Shown here piece by piece: positions 1 to 6,221 of a DNA stretch of 8,507 bases. This stretch comes from Candidatus Gorgonimonas leptogorgiae. Lineage in GTDB: Bacteria > Pseudomonadota > Gammaproteobacteria > Pseudomonadales > Endozoicomonadaceae. The DNA is taken from the NCBI GenBank assembly GCA_929200515.1, contig CAKNAD010000122.1:1-8507 (forward strand), given 5' to 3'. The notes under the pieces are model-generated. The model saw only the letters and a program-made list of their open reading frames with translations, made no database searches and was not told the DNA's origin. Made by a program: the position numbers and the translations under genes. Numbering within the stretch: the stretch's first letter is position 1; each line of letters begins with the position of its first letter.

Positions 1-219
1 AAAGCTTTTGATGATAAACGAGATATCAAAAAAATGACAGCAATAGACTTAAATATAACTCATGATAAACATTTTAAAAATCTAGTTGATTTGGAAGTTA
101 AATTAGAAAAAACCAAAAACAGACACTTAATAAATACATTAACACAAAAAATAAAGAAGGAACAAGATTATCTTTCAATGATACAGAAAGAAATACAAAG
201 AAGGAATAAAAATAATTAA
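1..219 (+). CDS. 3' end of an unidentified gene, charged and coiled-coil-like
   Basis: The reading frame is open from the first base of the window to a TAA at 217-219, giving 72 codons. An ATG lies at 34, but no convincing ribosome binding site precedes it and the frame continues upstream of it, so I read this as the C-terminal part of a longer gene cut by the window edge. The visible residues are rich in Lys, Glu, Asn and Gln. They run as an amphipathic, Lys-rich stretch with Leu/Ile at helical spacing (for example LVDLEVKLEK and LTQKIKKEQ), suggesting a coiled-coil or long helix. No Cys, membrane segment or family motif is visible. The product cannot be named. The alternative is a 61-residue stand-alone protein starting at 34. 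Confidence 0.5.
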   Translation, partial: KAFDDKRDIKKMTAIDLNITHDKHFKNLVDLEVKLEKTKNRHLINTLTQKIKKEQDYLSMIQKEIQRRNKNN

Positions 220-407
220 TTTTATATTAAACTTATTGATCTGAAAACCATCTGTGTATTAATAATCATTATTTTAATAATTTATTGATTACATTTCTAT
301 ACACCTTTTATTTGGAAGTGTATATACACGTGGAAGTTGGAAATGCGGGTTTTCAGCAAGTGATTATAAGTTTTTAGCCAAGTCAGTGTTTCGCAAGTTA
401 TACACCT
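220..407. other. Intergenic spacer with inverted and direct repeats
   Basis: This AT-rich spacer separates the left-edge gene from the convergent minus-strand gene. No ORF or RNA gene is apparent. It holds one copy of the 36-nt repeat at 321-356. The 11-mer TATACACCTTT occurs twice in direct orientation, at 298-308 and 399-409. ATACAC (299-304) and GTGTAT (318-323) can pair around the intervening bases, and GTGTATATACAC (318-329) is itself a perfect palindrome. No clear terminator with a T-run was found for either flanking gene. Confidence 0.5.
321..356 (+). repeat. 36-nt intergenic repeat, copy A
   Basis: This stretch matches 8426-8461 at 30 of 36 positions without gaps, in the same orientation. 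Shared blocks are TATATACAC, GGAAATGC and TTTCAG. Both copies lie in gene-free DNA and both are preceded by palindromic AT-rich sequence, which argues for a dispersed repeat rather than chance. Two copies cannot show whether it is mobile, a structured RNA or a protein-binding site. Confidence 0.55.
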
Positions 408-911
408 TTAGGTAGAAGCTGTATTTTTTTTATCGCCCCCACTGCATAACATTTGCCATATTTGCATATGGTTGGTATGCGCTAGATATGTCATCAATAA
501 AAATGTAAGATCAACTGATACGACAACAAAAGACACAAATAAAAGTAATGTCGAGCGCAGACAATCAACGCCAATCTCTTTTAACAAATTTATAAGCTTG
601 CGTTCTTGTTTTGGACTTTGAATATAACTCTGTATATCGCACTTCACACTACTAACACACCTAAAAATAGAAAAAGGTACTGCAAATACTATAGCACTAG
701 CGATAGCAATAGGAGCACTAACAATAGCTAGACCAGTTACAATAGCTACTCTCCCAAATTGAGCAAATCTTGTGCTAATCTTAGTTTTTAGATCTTGAGC
801 TTCTGCTGGAAAAGATTGATTGTGGTCTGTAAGTACAGCCTCACTGCTATTTTGTTTATTACCATGTTTAACATAGGTCGAGATATCATTAAAATAATTT
901 ACAGATTTCAT
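408..911 (-). CDS. Small membrane protein with two long hydrophobic segments, unknown function
   Basis: The 167-residue product has a polar N-terminus (about residues 1-50) and two long hydrophobic stretches: 54-83, rich in Ala, Ile and Val, and 118-144, rich in Leu, Val and Phe. A charged linker of about 35 residues separates them, and a short polar tail follows. No Sec signal peptide is visible because the first hydrophobic part starts after residue 50. The start is well supported: AAGGAGGTT (revcomp of 917-925) sits 7 nt upstream of the ATG, below a near-consensus promoter. I do not recognise a family. Paired hydrophobic lobes in a small protein resemble, in layout only, membrane-inserted effectors such as chlamydial Inc proteins. 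An ordinary inner-membrane protein is equally possible. It is transcribed away from rep and is likely monocistronic. Confidence 0.75.
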   Translation of the reverse strand: MKSVNYFNDISTYVKHGNKQNSSEAVLTDHNQSFPAEAQDLKTKISTRFAQFGRVAIVTGLAIVSAPIAIASAIVFAVPFSIFRCVSSVKCDIQSYIQSPKQERKLINLLKEIGVDCLRSTLLLFVSFVVVSVDLTFLLMTYLAHTNHMQIWQMLCSGGDKKNTAST

Positions 912-916
912 AGTAT

Positions 917-925
917 AACCTCCTT
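917..925 (-). promoter_or_regulatory. Strong Shine-Dalgarno site of the small membrane protein gene
   Basis: On the minus strand this reads AAGGAGGTT, an almost full match to the anti-SD sequence, placed 7 nt before the ATG at 911. It fixes the start codon and suggests efficient translation. Confidence 0.85.
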
Positions 926-948
926 GTTACGTCAATACTAAGGGGGGA

Positions 949-977
949 ATTATAACGTAAATTATAATTATTGTAAA
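949..977 (-). promoter_or_regulatory. Sigma70-type promoter of the small membrane protein gene
   Basis: The minus strand shows TTTACA (-35, plus-strand 972-977), a 17-nt spacer and TATAAT (-10, plus-strand 949-954). This is 11 of 12 consensus bases with ideal spacing. Transcription would start near 941-943, giving a leader of about 30 nt that includes the SD. The best promoter in the window drives an unknown small gene, which implies strong expression. Confidence 0.75.
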
Positions 978-1040
978 GTTATATATTTACTTATAATGCA
1001 GATAAGTTTAATCAATCTGATAAATAATTATTTGTCAATA

Positions 1041-1069
1041 TTGAATATCATAAAAAACACTGTTATCTT
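1041..1069 (+). promoter_or_regulatory. Weak candidate promoter for rep
   Basis: TTGAAT (1041-1046), a 17-nt spacer and TATCTT (1064-1069) lie 30 nt before the rep start. Each box matches consensus at 4 of 6 positions. Because the sequence is AT-rich, other placements are possible (for example a -35 TTGTCA at 1032), so this is a candidate only. Confidence 0.3.
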
Positions 1070-1098
1070 GTATGCTTTTAATAGAGTAAGCTATATTT

Positions 1099-3135
1099 GT
1101 GTTAAATTTAAATCCACAACAGCAAAATGCTGTAAAATTTATTGATACGCCTTTATTTGTATTAGCTGGGGCAGGTAGTGGTAAAACTAAAGTTATCACT
1201 AGTAAAATTGCCTATTTAATTGATAAATGCGGAATAAAAGCAAGTAATATAGTTGCAGTTACTTTTACTAATAAAGCTGGTAAAGAAATGCAAGCTAGGG
1301 TTAAGACTGCTTTATCTTCAAAGCAAACTAGAGGTCTTACTGTTGCTACATTTCATACTTTTGGGTTGAAAATAATTAGAAAACATTGCAAAGAACTAGG
1401 TTTAACTACTAATTTTACCATTGCTGACTCACAAGATGTATTAGGAATTATCGCCTCAATCACTAAAAAAGATCAAACTGAAGATAAAGAAAAAATAGTA
1501 GCGATTGCACAAAAAATTTCTAGCTGGAAAAATCAATTAGTAACCCCAGATACCGCAATATCAACAGCAAAAGATGATTTAGAGCAACAACAGGCATTGA
1601 GTTATCAAGAATATCAACGTATCTTAACTGCATACAATATGGTAGATTTTGATGACCTTATTAGTAAACCAGTGTATCTTTTTAAAACTAATAATGATAT
1701 TTTAAAAATTTGGCAATATAAAGTACATTATTTACTAATTGATGAATATCAAGATACCAATATAGCTCAATACGAATTAGTGAAAACCTTAATACAGCAC
1801 TCCGGAAAACTAACAGTAGTTGGCGATGATGACCAATCTATTTACTCTTGGCGTGGTGCAAACCCTAATAACCTTACAATGTTACAGCAAGACTACCCTA
1901 GTTTAAAGGTAATAAAATTAGAACAAAATTATCGTTCAACAACTACTATTTTGCAATCAGCAAATGCTTTAATCGCTAATAATAGTCACCTTTACGAAAA
2001 AAAACTATGGAGCGAATTAGGTATGGGTGATAAAATTCAAGTAATAAAATGTGATAACGAAGAAAAAGAAGCTGAAAGAGTAGCAGCAGAAATTTTAACT
2101 CATAAACTTAGAATGCAAACAAGATATAATCAGTACGCCATTTTATTTCGTAGTAATTTTCAATCTAGGATATTAGAGTTTAAATTACAAGAGTATGCAA
2201 TTCCATATCAACTAAATGGCAGCGTATCTTTCTTTTCTAGAACTGAAATTAAAGATATTATGTGTTATTTGCGTTTATTAATTAACCCCGAAGACGATAA
2301 CGCCTTTTTACGCATAGTGAATACTCCAAGGCGCGAACTAGGACCAGCTACTTTAGCAAAGCTAAGTGATTTTGCTAGAGCATCTAAGTTAAGCCTAGTA
2401 TCAGCATGCGAACAGATTGATCTTAGCAAGCATTTAACTGCTAAACATATAAAAAAATTAACAGAGTTTACTAATTGGTTGCAGCAACTAAGACAACTGC
2501 TTGCGACTACAGAGCAACCGCTAGTTATTATTAAACAATTGATTGCCGAGTCTGGATACGAAGATTTTATCCACAAGCATTCAAATTCTCATAAACAAGC
2601 AGAAAGTAAAATAAAAAATATTAATTTGTTATTATCGAATATCGAGCGTAGATTATCGTCTATAGAAACAACAGATGATAATATCAATGCTCAAGAAAAT
2701 ACTGTAGAGAAAGTTATCTCTAGTTTATTATTGCAAGATATTTTAGAACGGCAAGAGGAAGAACAGCAACAAGATAAAGTACAGTTACTTACTATACATG
2801 CATCTAAAGGGTTAGAGTTTAATCATGTATTTATAATTGGCGTTGAGGAAAACATAATACCTCATAAAAACAGTATTATCTCTGAAGATATAGACGAGGA
2901 ACGAAGATTAATGTATGTTGGCATTACTAGAGCAAAAAAAACGATAGCGTTAACCATGGCTGCTAGCCGTAGAATCGCTAATGAAACAGTTGATAGCCTG
3001 CCTAGCAGATTTATAGATGAAATTCCTACTAATATGGTTGACTTTAATGGTTTTTGTGCAGAAAATTCAAAAGAGTTAAAAAAACAAGTAGCAAAATCAG
3101 GTTTGGAAAGCTTGTATCAATCTCTTAATATGTAG
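1099..3135 (+). CDS. rep: ATP-dependent DNA helicase Rep (UvrD/Rep family, SF1A)
   Basis: Rep is a 3'-5' DNA translocase that clears proteins ahead of the replication fork and helps restart stalled forks. The 678 residues compare with 673 in E. coli Rep and match it in sequence throughout. Visible SF1A motifs are: LNPQQQNAV at the Q-motif (residues 4-12), Walker A AGAGSGKT (23-30), TFTNKAGKEM (55-64), DEYQDT motif II (215-220), VGDDDQSIYSWRGA motif III (241-254), LEQNYRS motif IV (274-280), TIHASKGLEF motif V (565-574) and ERRLMYVGITRA motif VI (601-612). The VGDDDQSIYSWRGA signature and the LNPQQQ start favour Rep over UvrD or PcrA. The start is GTG; an in-frame TAA at 1087-1089 prevents a longer N-terminus, and only a weak GAGTAAG precedes it. 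The gene ends 44 nt before gapA and may be co-transcribed with it. Confidence 0.95.
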   Translation: MLNLNPQQQNAVKFIDTPLFVLAGAGSGKTKVITSKIAYLIDKCGIKASNIVAVTFTNKAGKEMQARVKTALSSKQTRGLTVATFHTFGLKIIRKHCKELGLTTNFTIADSQDVLGIIASITKKDQTEDKEKIVAIAQKISSWKNQLVTPDTAISTAKDDLEQQQALSYQEYQRILTAYNMVDFDDLISKPVYLFKTNNDILKIWQYKVHYLLIDEYQDTNIAQYELVKTLIQHSGKLTVVGDDDQSIYSWRGANPNNLTMLQQDYPSLKVIKLEQNYRSTTTILQSANALIANNSHLYEKKLWSELGMGDKIQVIKCDNEEKEAERVAAEILTHKLRMQTRYNQYAILFRSNFQSRILEFKLQEYAIPYQLNGSVSFFSRTEIKDIMCYLRLLINPEDDNAFLRIVNTPRRELGPATLAKLSDFARASKLSLVSACEQIDLSKHLTAKHIKKLTEFTNWLQQLRQLLATTEQPLVIIKQLIAESGYEDFIHKHSNSHKQAESKIKNINLLLSNIERRLSSIETTDDNINAQENTVEKVISSLLLQDILERQEEEQQQDKVQLLTIHASKGLEFNHVFIIGVEENIIPHKNSIISEDIDEERRLMYVGITRAKKTIALTMAASRRIANETVDSLPSRFIDEIPTNMVDFNGFCAENSKELKKQVAKSGLESLYQSLNM

Positions 3136-3138
3136 TAA

Positions 3139-3152
3139 CTATAAATTTATAG
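3139..3152. promoter_or_regulatory. 14-nt perfect palindrome between rep and gapA
   Basis: CTATAAATTTATAG is its own reverse complement and fills part of the 44-nt rep-gapA gap. No T-run follows on the + strand, so a classical terminator is unlikely. It could be an operator or simply AT-rich chance. Functional evidence is absent. Confidence 0.25.
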
Positions 3153-3179
3153 AGTGTAATAATTAATAATGGAGAATTT

Positions 3180-4181
3180 ATGATTAACATTGCAATAAAT
3201 GGCTACGGCCGCATAGGTAAAAATATAATAAAAGCTTTATACGAAAATAATCGTAATAAGGAATTTAAAATAGTTGCTATAAATGATTTAGGAAAACCCG
3301 AAGTAAATGCTCACTTAACTAAATATGATACTGTGCATGGTAGATTCAACGCTTCGGTAGAATTTGACTCAGAACATTTATACATTAATTCTGACCCTAT
3401 AAAACTATTTTCTGAGAAAGATCCAGCAAACCTACCTTGGAAACAATTAAATATAGACGTAGTTTTAGAGTGCACAGGGTTATTTCGTAGCAAATCAGCT
3501 TGTCAAAAACATCTAGATGCTGGAGCTAAAAAAGTAATTGTTTCAGCACCAGGTTCTGATGTTGATGCAACTATAGTCTATGGAGTAAATCATCATATAC
3601 TTAATAAAGATATGACAGTTATTTCTAATGCTTCCTGTACCACTAATTGTCTAGCACCAATAGCTAAAGTATTAAACGATGAAATTGGTATAGAAACTGG
3701 AATTATGACAACTATACATGCTTATACCAATGATCAGCGTTTAATTGATGTATCTAATTCAGATTGTTATCGTTCGCGTGCTGCAGGTTTAAACATGATA
3801 CCTACAGCAACGGGTGCTGCTAGTGCGGTAGGTTTAGTAGTTCCTGAATTAAAAGGAAAATTTGACGGCATGGCAGTACGAGTACCTACCGCAAATGTTT
3901 CATTAATAGATATGAGTTTCATTGCTCAAAAAGATACTAACATAGAAGATATCAACAGAATAATAGCAGAAGCTAGTTGTACCGACGACTTAAAAAATGT
4001 TTTAAGTGTTAATCAACAACCACTAGTATCTTCCGACTTTAATCATAGTAACTTTTCTTGTAACTTTGATGCTACCCAAACTAAAGTTCAAGGAAGGTTA
4101 GTAAAAGTTATGGCTTGGTACGATAACGAATGGGGTTTTTCTAATCGCATGCTAGATACCGCTAAAGCTTTTGTTGGCTAA
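3180..4181 (+). CDS. gapA: Glyceraldehyde-3-phosphate dehydrogenase, phosphorylating, type I
   Basis: GapA converts glyceraldehyde 3-phosphate, NAD and phosphate to 1,3-bisphosphoglycerate and NADH in cytoplasmic glycolysis. The 333 residues are full length for the family. The Rossmann signature NGYGRIG is at 7-13. NDL near residues 35-37, with an acidic Asp after the second strand, fits NAD preference. The active site SNASCTTNC (149-157) holds the catalytic Cys153, and His180 in TIHAYTND is its partner. IPTATGAA and PELKGKFDGMAVRVPT follow, and WYDNEWGFSNRM closes the catalytic domain. The active-site context HAYTND differs from Epd (erythrose-4-phosphate dehydrogenase), so GAPDH is preferred. 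GGAGA (3171-3175) lies 4 nt before the ATG. The stop is 29 nt before pyk, so the two are probably one operon. Confidence 0.96.
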   Translation: MINIAINGYGRIGKNIIKALYENNRNKEFKIVAINDLGKPEVNAHLTKYDTVHGRFNASVEFDSEHLYINSDPIKLFSEKDPANLPWKQLNIDVVLECTGLFRSKSACQKHLDAGAKKVIVSAPGSDVDATIVYGVNHHILNKDMTVISNASCTTNCLAPIAKVLNDEIGIETGIMTTIHAYTNDQRLIDVSNSDCYRSRAAGLNMIPTATGAASAVGLVVPELKGKFDGMAVRVPTANVSLIDMSFIAQKDTNIEDINRIIAEASCTDDLKNVLSVNQQPLVSSDFNHSNFSCNFDATQTKVQGRLVKVMAWYDNEWGFSNRMLDTAKAFVG

Positions 4182-4210
4182 ATATTGTATTAATAACAAC
4201 AAGGATTAAC

Positions 4211-5632
4211 ATGCTACGACGCACTAAAATTGTTGCTACTTTAGGACCGTCTTCTGAATCCACGACAGAAATAACTAAGTTAATTAATGCCGGTATAGAT
4301 TTAGTGCGGTTAAATTTTTCTCATGGTACTATAGAAGAACACGTCTATAGAGCTAATTTAGTACGTGAACTTTCTGTAAAACTAGGTCGATCTGTTGCTA
4401 TTTTGGCAGATATGCAAGGTCCTAAAATTAGAATTAAAAAATTCAAAAATAATAGCGTTACTTTACAACAAGGTGATAGTTTTATATTAGATGCTACTTT
4501 AGACTCAAATGAGGGCGATGCGACTAAAGTAGGTCTTGATTATAAAGAATTACCTCAAGATTGCAAAGCACATGATATATTATTGCTTGATGATGGAAAA
4601 ATTAAACTACAAGTAAAATCTACTACAAACAATAAAGTAACTACAGAAGTAATTACTGGTGGCCCTCTGTCAAATAATAAAGGGATTAATTTACAAGGTG
4701 GTGGAATATCGGCTTCAACTTTAACCGATAAAGATAAACAAGATATTAAAGCAGCTGTACAAAAATTAGATGCTGATTATATCGCCATTTCTTTTGTGCG
4801 GTGTGCCACAGATTTACAACAAGCAAAACAACTTATAGCACAAGCTGGTGGTGATGCTCAAGTAATAGCTAAAATTGAACGTGCTGAATTAGTAAACGAC
4901 AACAATTTACTACGTGAAGTAATAGAAGAAGCAGATGCCATCATGGTTGCTAGAGGCGATTTAGGAGTTGAAATTGGTGATCCAGAATTAATAGGCGCAC
5001 AAAAGCATATTATTAATGTAGCTCGTACTTTATACAAGCCTGTAATTACGGCAACACAAATGATGGAGTCAATGATACATAATAGTCAACCAACTAGAGC
5101 AGAAGTTTTTGATGTTGCTAATGCAGTACTCGATGGCACCGATGCCGTAATGCTATCCGCAGAAACTGCTACAGGGCAAGGTCCAAGTGAAGTAGTAACA
5201 GCCATGAGTAACATTTGTATAGGTGCTGAGAAAAAAACAGTAGAATTTATGGCAGAACGTCGTTTTAGTATGCTAGATTATTCCGATCAAACTATTGCTC
5301 AAGCTGCGTTATTTGCTGCTAATCATCATGCTGATATTAAAGCTATAGTATGTTTAACTAAAAGTGGATTAACACCACTATGGATGTCGCGTATTAATAC
5401 AAAACTGCCTATTTTTGCCGTTACTCGTAACGAAGAAACCCGAAGATTAGTAACCTTATACCGTGGAGTACATGCTGTTTTAGTTGACTTTAGCCATGAA
5501 TTATCGCAATATCAAGGGGCTGAAGTTATCAAACAATTGTTAGACAATAACTTTTTAACTACTGGAATGAAAATTATACTAACTAGTGGCGATAAACAAG
5601 GCACTAATTGTATGCAAATTTTACAGCTGTAA
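4211..5632 (+). CDS. pyk: Pyruvate kinase (PykA type)
   Basis: The enzyme transfers phosphate from phosphoenolpyruvate to ADP, giving pyruvate and ATP, the last step of glycolysis. The 473 residues resemble E. coli PykA (480) closely, including RRTKIVATLGP at the start and GGPLSNNKGINLQGGG at 150-165. Substrate and metal residues are visible: R33, N35 and S37 in LVRLNFSHG, D67 and K72 in DMQGPKIR, catalytic K221 and metal ligand E223 in AKIERAE, D250 in MVARGDLGVEIGDPEL, and T282 in ITATQMMESM. The B domain spans roughly 69-165 and the C domain roughly 340-473. The C-terminus (TSGDKQGTNCMQILQL) is a few residues shorter than PykA but intact. AAGGA (4201-4205) is 5 nt before the ATG. It is the last gene of the rep-gapA-pyk run. 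Confidence 0.96.
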   Translation: MLRRTKIVATLGPSSESTTEITKLINAGIDLVRLNFSHGTIEEHVYRANLVRELSVKLGRSVAILADMQGPKIRIKKFKNNSVTLQQGDSFILDATLDSNEGDATKVGLDYKELPQDCKAHDILLLDDGKIKLQVKSTTNNKVTTEVITGGPLSNNKGINLQGGGISASTLTDKDKQDIKAAVQKLDADYIAISFVRCATDLQQAKQLIAQAGGDAQVIAKIERAELVNDNNLLREVIEEADAIMVARGDLGVEIGDPELIGAQKHIINVARTLYKPVITATQMMESMIHNSQPTRAEVFDVANAVLDGTDAVMLSAETATGQGPSEVVTAMSNICIGAEKKTVEFMAERRFSMLDYSDQTIAQAALFAANHHADIKAIVCLTKSGLTPLWMSRINTKLPIFAVTRNEETRRLVTLYRGVHAVLVDFSHELSQYQGAEVIKQLLDNNFLTTGMKIILTSGDKQGTNCMQILQL

Positions 5633-5685
5633 TTTGTAAGTGTTTAGTAAAAGTTTTATAAAGCAAAAATAGTATCGCAGTTTAA

Positions 5686-6026
5686 AAGTCAAAAAAGATT
5701 CTAGTCTGCAGATTGACTTCCTTTCCCCCACTAAGCACAAGTGCTATCTTGGGGGATTCCTTCTACAAGACGACAATGCTCATCGCATAAATACAGAGTA
5801 TTTCCTTATTCGATACATACTCTACATTTCTGATTGCTACAATGTAGCACGGGTATGCCGTCTCGCTTGATTATGAGTAGAGTTTTCGTAATCGCAGTAG
5901 ACCGTGAAGCCAAAAATAATCCGTCTCTACTCTCAGAAAAACAGAAACTGTATTGGAAAAGCAAGTTTTTTTGTGGCTATTCATCTCCCCCCAAGACTAC
6001 ATCTATGGAGGAAGAATTCCGCCACG
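5686..6026. other. Structured G+C-shifted element, possible mobile-element or guide-RNA remnant
   Basis: Several stems can be drawn: AAGTCAA/TTGACTT (5686-5692/5713-5719); CCCCCA/TGGGGG (5725-5730/5750-5755) enclosing AGCAC/GTGCT (5734-5738/5741-5745); GACG/CGTC (5769-5772/5859-5862) continuing into GCATA/TATGC (5785-5789/5854-5858). That last stem encloses AGAGTAT/ATACTCT (5795-5801/5817-5823) and the palindromic hairpin at 5835-5849. Near the right end, GTGGC/GCCAC (5973-5977/6021-6025) encloses TCTCC/GGAGG (5984-5988/6007-6011). A multibranched fold plus a G/C-run hairpin at the end recalls omega-RNAs (HEARO/IscB or TnpB 3' ends) and IS200/IS605 termini. No transposase or nuclease ORF is attached. 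Strand and identity are unproven; another structured RNA or a MITE-like element is possible. Confidence 0.4.
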
Positions 6027-6105
6027 TTAGTTAAAAAGGTTTAGTTCTGTTTTAAATTAAACTTTGTTAACTCTAAAATTTGCCGTTCACATATTTCACA
6101 TGTAT

Positions 6106-6144
6106 GCACATAAAATAGTTTAAAAAGATATTTTATGTGCTTTT
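6106..6144 (+). terminator. Terminator-like hairpin downstream of the pyk transcript
   Basis: GCACATAAAATA (6106-6117) and TATTTTATGTGC (6129-6140) form a perfect 12-bp stem with an 11-nt loop, followed on the + strand by TTTT. The base of the stem carries the only G/C pairs. No T-run follows on the minus strand, so it best fits an end for transcription from the pyk side, far downstream of the pyk stop. The stem is AT-rich, so termination strength is uncertain. Confidence 0.5.
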
Positions 6145-6221
6145 AATATCTGAAAAAAATATACACATAACAAAAGCACAGACAAACTAAGAAATTGCCA
6201 CATACTATATACTATGTGTAC

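Larger units (their letters stand above)
5633..6221. other. 589-nt gene-free spacer between convergent genes
   Basis: The spacer lies between pyk (+) and the RING-protein gene (-). No convincing coding region is present on either strand. Its middle (5701-6000) is about 42% G+C by hand count, while the lines just outside are 22% (5641-5700) and 28% (6061-6120). The G+C-rich part is packed with inverted repeats and is annotated separately. A terminator-like hairpin follows at 6106-6140, and an imperfect palindrome with a TATATA centre sits at 6199-6218. Confidence 0.6.

Noticed and set aside
2265..2576. 103-codon minus-strand ORF
   Set aside because: It lies wholly inside rep, on the opposite strand, and reads as a Cys/Ser-rich antisense translation of conserved helicase codons.
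3311..3493. 60-codon minus-strand ORF
   Set aside because: Antisense to the conserved gapA coding sequence, with no independent start signals.
3180..4181. Erythrose-4-phosphate dehydrogenase (Epd) instead of GapA
   Set aside because: The His motif is HAYTND and the following region is IPTATGAA, as in GAPDH, not the HSAMHD and IIPVDT text of Epd.
5760..5990. Minus-strand Cys-containing open stretch (CSNQKCRVCIE) as a TnpB zinc-ribbon remnant
   Set aside because: The Cys spacing resembles a zinc ribbon only if a stop codon is ignored, and no DRDxNAA or other TnpB motif is present in any frame.
5686..6026. RNase P RNA, tmRNA or 6S RNA
   Set aside because: I looked for their conserved blocks (RNase P GAGGAAAGTC region, tmRNA ends and tag reading frame, 6S bubble closing stems) on both strands and did not see them.
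5834..6034. 66-codon plus-strand ORF as a real gene
   Set aside because: It overlaps the hairpin-rich element, its start lies within the palindromic hairpin at 5835-5849, it has no ribosome binding site, and its residues match no family convincingly.
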